Of a DNA stretch of 64,000 bases, positions 54,401-64,000 are shown one piece after another. This stretch comes from Metellina segmentata. Lineage: Eukaryota; Arthropoda; Arachnida; Araneae; Tetragnathidae. The stretch's first letter is position 1. Each line of letters begins with the position of its first letter. The DNA is taken from NCBI GenBank assembly GCA_947359465.1, contig OX375872.1, positions 13,551,018-13,615,017 of the forward strand, given 5' to 3'. The notes below the pieces were generated by a model. The model saw only the letters and a list, made by a program, of their open reading frames with translations. It was not told the DNA's origin and made no database searches. The position numbers were made by a program, and so were the translations under genes.

Positions 54401-56329
54401 ACCTTAAATGATGGAAAAACAAACCATGTAAATCTAAAAATGAGAAAATATAACCTAAAAAATTTGACTGAAACTTTTCATGCCGTCCACTTGTTTTTGG
54501 CATGTTTTTTAAAACTAAATCGGATTTAAAATTATTGCAGCTTATTTCCACAACTGATATATAACTAATTTATAATTTTCTATTATCAAATATAGTAAAT
54601 TATGCTTATTACACAATAACAAGAGACTAACATCATTTTATAGTTTTTGAACAGAAATAATGAAGAAAAAATGTTCGAAAGATTGAATGCGATTGCTGTA
54701 AGTCGTCTGATATTTCACCTTTCCTTAGGGTCACTTCCATTTGCTGTTCGATTTTCTGTAAAGGGTGCTAGAGTTTTTGGTTAACACTTTTTGTAAATTT
54801 AGGTGTAATTTGACAAGTTTTCAAATGTAATTTCAGAATATCACTTAAATTTTAAAATAACTGCCAAACATCAAATAGGCAATATACCAAATTATTAAAA
54901 ATTGGAGTATACTTTGCCTCAGGTAGTTTATGTTTACACTGAAAAACCCTCAGATATATTTTAGCACAAGAGATTAAACTTGGCTGCAAAGATAAAAGTA
55001 ACTCAAAGCTCTTTCCTCACCTTCATTTAATCCAATTTCTCAGAAAGATTAGCTTTGTTGCTTAAAGGAGCATTAAAGTTTAAAATGATTTTGTGAAATG
55101 CTATTGGTATTGTTATGCAGATAAAAATATCCTTGCAAACACAAAAAATCTCAAAATGGGAGATTTTTGCATAGAATTATTTCCTAAAGCTGATTAAATA
55201 GCATATTATGTTGTTCCAATGTGATGTAAATTCAACTACCTCTACCTAAACAGTTTAATTTAAAGTCAATAAGAACTCGTCAAAATGATAATTTTTAAGT
55301 ACAGTGGAGTTTTGAAATACTCTTTTTACTTATTATAACAATATTTCTGAGAAAGAAACTAGTGTCTTTTAAGTCACTGATAATATTGCATACAAAACCC
55401 TTTAAATAAATCACGATAACTTAAAAGATAAATATCATAGAAATAACAGATCAGTTGTGTGAACACAGCTTAATTTGTACAAAAACAAAATGTACAAAAG
55501 CTAAACATGTGAAAAAATTTTTGTCTAATTCTCTAACCCATGAAATATAAACACAAAATATCCACTTTTATATAATATGCCCAGTAAATGTTTTGAATAC
55601 TTTGTGAGCACACAACAAAAAGGCTAGTAACAATGAAAGAAATATGTACAGATGAAGAAATGGATTTAATTTAGACTGTAATAACTGACATAACTGCTAG
55701 TATTTAGCAAATTGAACACATATCAGTAAACATTGCCTACAGTTAATCCATCCATTTTTTGTACATCAATCTGTACAAGGATATAATTTTAAATTAAAAT
55801 TATGTAAAGGCACTTTAACAATGCAGGGAAGTATATAGTTTAGTTAAGAGGCAGAATGGGCTATAAATAGTACTAGATAATACACTTGACAAAAGGCACA
55901 TTCTAATTTACTCTCCTGTTTGAAAGATAATGCAAACTGGCATATCAAACATACCTCACACTTTAAAGTAGGCAACTGTAAATACTGTAATCAAGCACAT
56001 CTAAGCCTATTAAGTCAATATAACTTATTCACAATACTTCAAAGTCTTTCATAAGAAATCTTATATTTGTCTACTTAGATTGGCACTTCATACCAATAGA
56101 GGGTTTTCCTCTCCAAATACAAAGTTATGAAGGCAAAACTTCCTTGAAGAGCTTTCAATAAAAACATTTTACCAACATTTAAATGGCAACTGCAAAGAAA
56201 TGAATGAATCAACACTGAATTAAAAATTTACAGTAAAAAATGTAACATTTACAAGCATATTGATTAAATATTAATTAACCTTGCAAGCAAGTTCTTCATG
56301 TGCCTATTAATCAATCAGTTACCATTGGG
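51430..56329 (-). other. probable long 3' UTR and downstream region of E2F
   Basis: Very AT-rich, non-coding on both strands and, unlike most of the window, without recognisable transposon insertions for nearly 5 kb after the E2F stop codon. On the minus strand AATAAA lies at 51439-51444, a possible end of transcript, though nearer signals also exist. The 129-codon minus frame at 51723-52112 is low-complexity and has no family match. Extent of the transcript is inference. Confidence 0.35.
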
Positions 56330-56532
56330 CTAGGGACAGGGAAATCCACAGTCAAACAGATCTGTTAGACCTTCACCATCATCCAAAGAAAAGGAATAGT
56401 TTTCCACTGTTTCTAGCACTGAGAATGGATATAAATCAAGATCTTGATCTTCAGTTTGCAAAAGAAAATGCTTTCCCATGGGAGCTATATCGTCTTCTTC
56501 AGTAATAAATGCATTTTTAATAACAGTATCAC
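56330..56532 (-). CDS. E2F: E2F transcription factor, C-terminal exon
   Basis: Acceptor (minus strand) TTTTTATTTAG|GTGATAC at 56532; stop TAG at 56330-56332. The exon encodes a long acidic stretch (FITEEDDIAPMGKHF, TEDQDLDLYPF) and then VENYSFSLDDGEGLTDLFDC, four more residues (GFPC) and a final Pro. This is the E2F signature that binds the retinoblastoma pocket and activates transcription: animal E2F1-5 end in a Y-x-F-x-L-x-x-x-E-G-x-x-D-L-F-D motif. The Tyr, Leu, EG and DLFD positions are all present. It belongs to an activator/E2F1-5 type, not the E2F6-8 types that lack this tail. Nuclear factor of the G1/S programme, working with DP. Phase fits exon 59181-59261. Confidence 0.88.
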
Positions 56533-59180
56533 CTAAATAAAAATTGAAATTACTTTACTTAATATTGATAAAAAAAAAGTTCAATAATAACGTAATTATA
56601 CTAATTTACAACACTAATGAAATCAAATCGGATTTTATTATTGACAATAAAAGCATCTTATAATAAATGTAATGTTTTGGTTTCAATAACCAGAGAAAAC
56701 AAATGCATAAAACAGGTTAGTTTTAATGTGGTTGGGATAGAAAAATTGATTCCAAATTAAAAAATTGAATTAATTTAGCTGGCAAAAAGGAATTATAACT
56801 ATAAATGTTTTTTTTTATCAATTATTGAATAGTGTAATTAATTTATAAAAGTAATTAATATTAAGTCTTATTCTACTGAATTACCATTCACTATGGGGTA
56901 CTAACCTTTTTTTTTCAAGAAATTGTCTAGAGTGTAGAATTTTCTCTTATTCATATGTTCAAACATCATGTTATTTTCCATTTATGTTCATGTTGTCATC
57001 CATATATCTCCATTATCTTTACCTTCGTGTTATTTTACATTTATCTCATGTTAAGGATAAAAATTTTGAGAATCAGAAATATTAGGATTTTTCTGAAGCA
57101 TGCGTCCTTGTGCAGTCTATTGCCATTTTTATATTAAAACTCATATTACATTAATTTGTATTCTATTTTAATTACAGATAAGGGTTTCCAATCAAGCAAC
57201 ATAAATATCCTTGTAAAGAGTCTTTGTGAAGGTACTTTTCAAGAATATCTGATTTTTCAAGGCTCCCATATCACATAGGCCTTAAAAGTGAAACATCCTA
57301 TCAACACAAAGCACATTTCCAGTCTTAACAGCTTTTGATTAGGAAAAAATTATTACCGAACGAGTAAACCAAGCAGATTTCTAACCACAAATAATTTAAT
57401 TGTTTCTTCATTCATTTATTTGGTCTTGAATACATTAACATCCCCTTTCAAAATTGAAAATGGGCCAGTCTAACACACTAGTTCATGTCTAACATTTGCA
57501 ATTTTCATCTCAATTACTACTGACTCAGAGAAAGAGTCCAAACCATACAGAAATTGTATATTTATTGGGATAAATATCAAATCATAAATAGGATGGTGGT
57601 GAGTTTTCCTGTTCCGATTTAGATTGTAATGAAGAAATCAGAATACATGAAAATAAATACCAAATAAGGTGATAATTGCAATGCTAACAGAACCGAAAAA
57701 TTTAGATTTATACCATTCAGGGTGGCACAGAATGGAAAATACGTTATGGGTGACTGGTAAATTTGTTGCTCGAAATATTTTAACATAAAAGTAAAGGTCC
57801 TTATAACTAATATGCAGGAAATATAAGGTTAAAAGTGTAATTTATGCATCATAAGAACACACAAAACATGGTGTTCAATAAAGAAATGAAGTGTAGAAAC
57901 TAACGAAGAAATTGATTGTTACTGTATCAATTTTAAATACAATAAACAGTACATATGATGAATTAGATAGATTAATGTTAAAATCTGGACAAATATTTGT
58001 TAAGTCTAAAAAATAACAGCGTCTTCTAATTTCATTAGTACTAGGGGGCTTTGCCCCCTGCTCGCCAACCCCCGGAGATTGCTACGCAAACAACAATCCT
58101 TTTGCAGAGTCAATCTCCTGCGACGACTAAACTATCTTAATAATTCGTATAATCCTGTTTGACTTTCCGGTCCATGACGTCACAGCGAAGGCTTTGCCCC
58201 ATGCTCGCTAACGCTTGCCAATCCCCAGTGATTGCTACACAATCCCATTTGGTTTGCTTCGCAAACCAAGACTCCTTTCGCCAAGTGATTTCCCCCTTTT
58301 TTTTACTTTAATGCTTAATGGACCCTAAAATAATAGTCAACATCACATGAGAGTACAAGTGAAGAATTTTTCACAAGTGCTACGTTATGTTCACAGATCT
58401 AGTTTTAAAAACAAGTTCTTAGCTTACAAATATTATACCACCTATTTGCACAAATGATCATTGATCTTGATTTGTCAAGGCTGGCAAAATAAAATATGTA
58501 GTATTGTTTTTTTTTAATTAAGGACTTTTTTTGCAAATATTAAGGTTTTTAATGGGCCCTTAAAACCCAAGCCAAGAAAGTCTGGTCTTTTTCAGGCTTT
58601 TTAAGGCCTGTGGAAAGGTTGGACAGAATGGGATTGACAATAGAATTCAGTTTCGTGACACTCGATTTTGTTGTATTCTGTACATGTTCAATTTGTATTT
58701 GATCATGTTTGTGCGCATTTTTTATCATGTATTTTATGTTTGTTCTAAACTCTGTGCGTTTAATTCACCTGCTCCCTACTTTTGGAAAATAAATTGTAAA
58801 ATAATCATCTGAAAGAAATAAGACTACTTATGCTTGTTTTATCTGAACATGCTAAAAATGATCAAAGCAGTTGCTCACATGATTCTCAATCCTCAAAAGG
58901 AAAAAGAATTTACTGTTGATACGAAAGCAATTTACATTCTTAACAGAAAATTCATTACTTTTTTCTTTTCTATTTTATTATTATTATTTATTTATTATTT
59001 ATTATTTTTTACATCTTAATCACTTTTATCACATAATCACTCATGTGTTTTATCATATTTTTTAGTTATGTACATATTTATATAAAAATGAACTACAAAT
59101 ATCATTCATAATTAAATACTATGGAGAAAATTCAGTAAACATTACAATTTTTTTATTTAGAAGAGACTAATATAAATTAC
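56533..59180 (-). other. E2F intron with a Helitron 3' end inside
   Basis: Minus-strand donor GTAATT at 59180 and acceptor at 56533-56534. Mostly unassigned AT-rich sequence; Helitron remnant at 58041-58345. Confidence 0.7.
58041..58345 (-). mobile_element. Helitron 3' end, second subfamily
   Basis: Reversed, the left edge is GCAGGGGGCAAAGCCCCCTA then G followed by T: a GGGGGC/GCCCCC hairpin leading into CTAG. The interior (TCCATGACGTCACAGCGAAG; TGGTTTGCTTCGCAAACCAA; ACTTTAATGCTTAATG) matches, inverted, 63000-63183 and 63974-63990, so it is the same family as the element at 62003. Confidence 0.72.
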
Positions 59181-59261
59181 CTTCCTTCCACATTGTGCCA
59201 GCACATATTTGGTTATAATTTAAAATTTCCTCAGGACATTTGCTAGGACTAAGGAAGTTCT
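59181..59261 (-). CDS. E2F: E2F transcription factor, penultimate exon
   Basis: Minus-strand acceptor CTATTTCAG|AG and donor GGAAG|GTAATT. The 81-nt exon reads NFLSPSKCPEEILNYNQICA followed by GTMWKE, with a codon split at each end (phases 2 and 1) that joins both neighbouring exons in frame. It is in the poorly conserved linker between the marked box and the C-terminal activation motif; identity rests on splice phase and its neighbours. Confidence 0.75.
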
Positions 59262-59384
59262 CTGAAATAGGTACAAAGCATACATAAATTTTATTTCATA
59301 CAAACACAGCATAACAATACATTTAATATAAGCTACTAAAAACAAGAACATTGAATGTCAGTCATAATACATAGTCATACAAAT

Positions 59385-59999
59385 ACAAATATTGACGACC
59401 AGCTACAGGCTCAAGCCCAACAAGGCTGGTCCTTTGTTTATGAATTCTCCAATTCCCACTGACTTATCCAATTGTGTCTTAAATTCGTACACACCCTTTG
59501 AATTAACTATATTTTCTGGCAACGCGTTCCAACTGTCTATTACCCTATTAAAGTAGTAGTTTTTCCTTAAATCCCGATTAAAATGTGTCTTATTCAATTT
59601 ATACCCATGGCCCCTTGTTCTGTTATCCCTATTGAAATTTAAGCCCTCTGTGTCCCCTTGTTTTACAAACTTGAAAAGCTGAATCAAATCCCCCCTCCTT
59701 CTTCTTCTTTCCAGTGTATACATGTTTAGCTTACTTAAACGTTCATTATAGTCGAAATTTGCTAGCCCCTTTATTATTTTTGTAGCTCTGTGCTGAACCC
59801 TTTCAATTGATTCTATGTCCTTTCTCATATATGGAGCCCAGAATTGTACAGCATATTCTAGATGTGGTCTTACTAAACCCTTATATAACGGCAAGATTAT
59901 ATTCTTATCCCTTGAAGTTACAGTCTTTTTAATATACCCCAATAACCTATTAGCCTTTTTAATTACATAAAGATAAGAGGGAAATATCAATAACTTCAA
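59385..59999 (-). pseudogene. CR1/L2-type LINE ORF2 C-terminus, 5' truncated
   Basis: Open for about 198 codons on the minus strand: KKANRLLGYIKKTVTSRDKN, LPLYKGLVRPHLEYAVQFWA (the post-RT PHLEY motif), IERVQHRATKIIKGL, YNERLSKLNMYTLERRRRRG, DLIQLFKFVKQG, and WNALPENIVNSKGVYEFKTQ. This is the C-terminal end of CR1-group LINE ORF2. It starts where the element is truncated, near 59970, so the ATG shown there is not the native start. The frame is undisturbed, suggesting a fairly young insertion. It lies in the E2F intron in the same orientation as E2F. Confidence 0.85.
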
Positions 60000-61301
60000 T
60001 CAAAACTTCAGAACTAGCCAGCAAGAAATTAAATACTTTAATATTAATACATAACAACTATACAAAAAATTTGAAGTCAGAAAAGAATTTACATGGAAAT
60101 ATACATAACACAAATAAAGCAGGTAACTGTTTTGCAATATGCATTAAAAACTCAGTTGTTTTTGGCCTTAAAATCTGACACCTAGTAAGGTGGACCAAAC
60201 AAATTTGAAAGGTTTTTGTCAAATTACTGCTGTGTATAACTTGTGCATGGCACACCTAATGTCAATTGTATCAGACAGCATTTCCGCTAAGCACATGGGA
60301 TCCATGTTTCAGAAATTTCTAAAATAAACCCTCCAATAGATTTTTCGAAGCGTCAAATAAGTTACAATTAAATCGGTTTGATGGTGAAGAGTTACTTCTA
60401 GAATAGTTAAATAAGTTAAATAATGCAAACGTTAAAAATGCAAACGTTAAAAATGTCGAAATTGCATGAATCTCATGAAAATAAAATCATTATGATCTCA
60501 ATGTGCATAGAGAAAATACTGTCGTTTTTTAAGGTACCTTTATTAGGCATGCTGTGTGCATGTTTTCTGCACAACAGGATTTGATCAGAAACTAAGATTT
60601 TTTGGCCCACTGTAAGGTCAAGTTTGTTCATTACATCATAACAAATATTTCAATTTTTTAGTGAAATATTTGAAAGGATGAACAGATTTTTAACAGTTAA
60701 AGAAATTTCTTGGCAAAGCTTTTTCAGAAGTATATGTAGAAGATTAATTTCCAGTATCCTAATAATACAATTTTCTATATTTTTTAATTCAATTTCTATA
60801 TTTGATTTCAATTTACATAATACAGACTCATCTCCACAACTAAGTAAACTGGAAACTTTGAATATTTTTAATAAACTCATTCTTTTAACACCCGACCTTT
60901 GGTACTTAAAAGAGCAAAATGTGATGGGCTATAGGTGAAGGAACAGTAGACAAGTCGTAACAGAAATAATCACCAACACCCATGTTCTTATAGGCCAAGA
61001 TTAGAACCAAGAATCTACTCTGTGGTGATAAATGCCATATTCACAAAATCGGGTAAACAGTTTTTAAAAGAAATTACTTAGAAATTTAATCCTATACTTC
61101 CAGGTCCTGAAGTTGCTTAGTACAAAATAATATGCCTTAATATGTAGTATGTGTAATAAATAGTATGATTTAATAATGGATCAGCTATTAATTTGAGATA
61201 ATGAAATTTAAAGTTTTATTGAAATATTTTGCAATTTCACACACAAAATTAACTTGCTTTAAATTTACTTATAAAATATAATAATTTAACTAATTACTTA
61301 C
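60000..61301 (-). other. E2F intron, no further gene recognised
   Basis: Opposed open frames at 60650-60938 shadow each other, and 60058-60255 is without motif. Confidence 0.55.
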
Positions 61302-61491
61302 TCAAAGATTTTCCTGAGGGTGAATCTAAATTATCGGAATTATTAGTTAAACTATTGTTTTTAATCATCACTTGGTATGAATTTTCTTTTACTAATGCTT
61401 TTTGATGCAGAATATTTGTAAATGACACATCATCTAACAGGAAATATGCTTCTATCTCGGTACTTTTACTTGAAATCACCAATGTTTTTTC
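61302..61491 (-). CDS. E2F: E2F transcription factor, exon with end of marked box
   Basis: Minus-strand acceptor TTTATTTCTAG|GAAAA at 61491 and donor TTTGA|GTAAGT at 61302. Frame 0 reads EKTLVISSKSTEIEAYFLLD then DVSFTNILHQ and on to a Ser/Asn-rich SLTNNSDNLDSPSGKSL. The first 20 residues resemble the last strands of the E2F marked box (family form: hydrophobic-Q-I-x-L-x-S-x-x-G-P-I-x-V-x-L-x-x-E-E); the Gly-Pro is not conserved here. Ends in phase 1, matching exon 59181-59261. Upstream exons with the winged-helix DNA-binding domain and coiled coil must lie beyond 64000. Confidence 0.78.
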
Positions 61492-62002
61492 CTAGAAATA
61501 AAGTAAAACAAAATTATTCGAAGTGTAAAACTTTACCTCATAAATTAAAACATTGATTTACTCTTTAAAAAAACTAAAAAAAATTTTAACAAGGAACATC
61601 ATTACCACCAATGCCAAAGAATGCTCGTAACATTTACACTATGACTGGTAGTCAGTGTAAATGTTAAGAGCATAGCAATTACATTAAGTTTCAGACATTG
61701 CCATTTAATAATTATGTTTAGGAAACATTGAACTAAAATTGTCAGATACTTAGACCTTCATTATCAATAGAATGTTTCCTTGGATATTTTCAATCAATAA
61801 AGGCAGATAATTTAAACATTATGCAACATAGATAAAAAAAATAATACACTTGTAAATGTTGGTCAGAGGGTGAAATATCATCTGATAGTTCTCAAACCTT
61901 GCGTTTTAATTTCAACATCTTCAAACACCTTAAAAATTTAGAAATCAATATAATTGTTTATTTCTCTTTGCATGCTATGTACATTTTAATTTATTCTTCA
62001 TA

Positions 62003-64000
62003 TCTCTCTATATTAAAAAAAAGTTACCGCCGACGCCGCAGGATTGAAAACTGTGTTGTTTAGCTTGATTCTTAAACTATTTCCCGAGAAAGTACTGATC
62101 GGAAAAAAACGAAATTAACATGATGTAAATTCATCGTATTCCCTGGAACAATTATTAAGATTTTTTTCCGATGCGGCTATTAGTTTAGGGTTTATTAAGT
62201 GTCAAAATTGAAGAAGCGAAATTTCTTCCGCGAGTGAGCAAAACACATACAAATTTTCAGTCTTCAGCCGTGAGTTTTTTTTTTAAGAGTACCTCTCAAC
62301 ATAATTTTTGCAGCTCGTCGAGTTTTTTTTTTAATTTTAATTTGGTTCTTGATAATATTTTTTTGAAATTCGGGAAAAATCGGGACATTTTTGTTACTTT
62401 TTTTTTAATTGCCGTATCTATATTTTATTACTATTAGTTTTTAATTTTAAAAATATTACAGTATACCTCAGAATGTACTCTTTCTTACGGTACTATTATT
62501 TTTGAAATCGGTTGATAATTAAATTGGATGCGATCAAAAGTTGGTTGGTCATACAAAATTCGGAATCTTTGGATATTTTCGCTACATTTTGTTACAACCG
62601 TTAACTAAAACTGTCATATCTATATCGTATTACTATTAGTTTTTTATTTTGAAAATAGCGCAGTATACCCCAGACTATACTCTTTCTTACGGTACCATTA
62701 TTTTTAAAATTGGTTCATAAATAAATTCGATGCAATCAAAAGTTGGTGACACAAATTTCGTATTTTTTATTTCGCAGAGCAAATTTGCGGAGGGTTGTAT
62801 TTTTGACTATCGGGTTTACCAGATATCAAATTTATCGTAGCAACAATTGCCATAAAAACGATTTATTTTTATTTGGCGAGGAAAAAGGCTCGCTTTTTTT
62901 CCCTCTGTTCTCAGACGGTTTACCGAGAAAGTACAAAGTACACATCGTAAAGTTTGGAGATTAACAGGGTTTACTTAAAATTGTACAGGGAACAAGATGC
63001 AGAAGATTTTTTACTGATGCGGCTATTAGTTTAGGGTGCATTAAGTGTTAAAGCAAAAAAAAAGTGAAATCACTTGCAAAAGAAGTATTGGTTTGCGAAG
63101 CAAACCAAACGGGATTGCGTAGCAATCCCCGGGGATCGGCGAGCGTAAGCGAGCAGGGGGCGAAGCTCTCGCTGTGACGTCATCAGGGTGGTAACAAAAT
63201 CCAAGAAAAAAAGTTCCCTGATGTTTCCATGATTTCCCTGATAGTCTCATAAAAATTTCCCTGATTTAACAATTCCCTTAAGAAATGTTATGATCCGTGA
63301 TTGGTATCGATATAAAGTATCCACGCAACACTATTTTTAATATTTAAGAACATGAGGGTGTAAAAGGATCATTCTCCACAAATATTTTGTATTTTTCTCT
63401 ACAGATATTTTAATTGTTATTGTAAGGGTTGGAACCCTTAATGGAACTCTTATAATTGCAATTGAAAAAAATTGAGAAAAAATGCAAAATATTTTGATTA
63501 TGAACTTTTTACACCTCACCCTACATTATCATACTATTCATCAAAATCAACTGCAAATATACATAAAAATTTCTACAAAAATGTAATTGCAAACAAAAAT
63601 AACTAATTTAAAACACAAAAAACATCATTAGTTATACAAATTTCAAATTGTATACCACCAGCTGCATCGCTAGACGGTACGACCGCGAAAATAACGGCGA
63701 AGGTTTTCACGGTGTTTAAATATTACGACGTCATGGTTCTTTATTCAAATTACTATTTTGGCGAACATGATATATTCGATTCTCAAAAGCACTCGTAATA
63801 GTGCATCTCTAAATGAACGATAATGGTAGGTAGCCGTTTAAATTGTCAAAATTTCCCTGATTTTTTTGTAAAATTTGGAAATTTTCCCTGAGAATTCCCT
63901 GATTTTTCCAGAATTAAAAAGTTCCCTGAGAATTCCCTGATTTCCCGGTATTCCAGGTTCTGTTACCACCCTGGTCATGGACCGTAAAGTGAAATCAGGA
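62003..64000 (+). mobile_element. Helitron (second subfamily), cut by window edge
   Basis: Tip TCTCTCTATATTAAAAAAAA after an A. The interior has two kinds of internal duplication: about 62404-62560 with 62590-62750 (TATTACTATTAGTTTTTAAT; ACTCTTTCTTACGGTAC), and GATGCGGCTATTAGTTTAGG at 62171 and 63018. At 63093-63183 comes the AAGCAAACCAAACGGGATTG module shared with 58041-58345. Interrupted at 63184-63973. The 3' hairpin would lie beyond 64000. Confidence 0.6.
63184..63973. mobile_element. 790-bp TIR element with TTCCCTGA-rich ends, 5-bp TSD
   Basis: Tips CAGGGTGGTAACA and TGTTACCACCCTG are perfect 13-bp inverted repeats. GTCAT flanks both sides (63179-63183 and 63974-63978), and the related Helitron at 58173-58187 shows the empty site (TCCATGACGTC, reversed GACGTCATGGA). 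Both ends carry several TTCCCTGA motifs. No transposase frame. CAGGG tips suggest hAT, but the duplication is 5 bp, not 8, so the superfamily is open. Confidence 0.85.

Noticed and set aside
61620..61670. Short inverted repeat around AACATTTACACT
   Set aside because: Too short and AT-rich to separate from chance; no target duplication.

Overview
This is a eukaryotic, AT-rich, intron-containing animal window dominated by mobile elements and satellite-like tandem arrays. The style of the repeats suggests a chelicerate, most likely a spider: Tc1/mariner elements with TA duplications, short Helitrons ending in a hairpin plus CTAG, tRNA-derived SINEs, and many private minisatellites. The taxon is an inference, not something read directly. 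There is no bacterial gene organisation, no rRNA, no free-standing tRNA gene and no CRISPR array.

Two host genes can be supported. The first, on the + strand, is a three-exon gene (start codon 39696, exons 39696-39713, 48128-48300 and 49776-49791) for a predicted 68-residue secreted peptide. It has a signal peptide and eight cysteines in the order C-X2-C-X12-CC-X-CC-X2-CC; I do not recognise the family. The second, on the - strand, is the 3' half of an E2F transcription factor gene (exons 61302-61491, 59181-59261 and 56330-56532). These exons encode what looks like the end of the marked box, a linker, and the C-terminal pocket-protein-binding/transactivation motif ending in DLFD. The DNA-binding half lies beyond 64000. 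The two genes converge, with 3' ends facing each other across roughly 49.9-56.3 kb.

Layout. 1-1 kb: Tc3-like transposase relic. 1.6-6.7 kb: three diverged tandem arrays; the third is split by a Ty3/gypsy pol relic that itself carries a SINE. 6.9-8.3 kb: Tc1 element. 9.1-11.1 kb: ~215-bp tandem array hit by a hAT-like element and a SINE. 12.3-13.1 kb: internally deleted Tc1. 13.7-18.6 kb: minisatellites, a TTAA-type MITE, a Helitron fragment and SINE fragments. 19-21.6 kb: Helitron split by a non-LTR retrotransposon. 21.6-26.9 kb: two tandem arrays split by mariner-type elements, plus two Helitrons. 27.6-28.4 kb: foldback structure. 29.2-32.6 kb: nearly intact Tc1 and a mariner-like element next to an inverted partial copy. 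33.6-38.3 kb: tandem arrays, a purine-rich tract and a Helitron with a long hairpin. 39.7-48.1 kb: intron 1 of the peptide gene, containing a five-deep nest of transposons. 48-61.5 kb: host genes with few insertions. 62-64 kb: another Helitron broken by a 790-bp inverted-repeat element.

The repeats tell the history better than the genes do: in many places an element sits in a known repeat, so the empty site can be read from a sister copy and the target duplication checked by eye. The main candidate for something new is the eight-cysteine peptide gene. The rest of interest is mechanism of genome turnover: a shared deletion derivative of Tc1, an exact 92-bp duplication from the flank of an element into its body, one SINE body with two different tRNA heads, and an unnamed TTAA-targeting MITE family.
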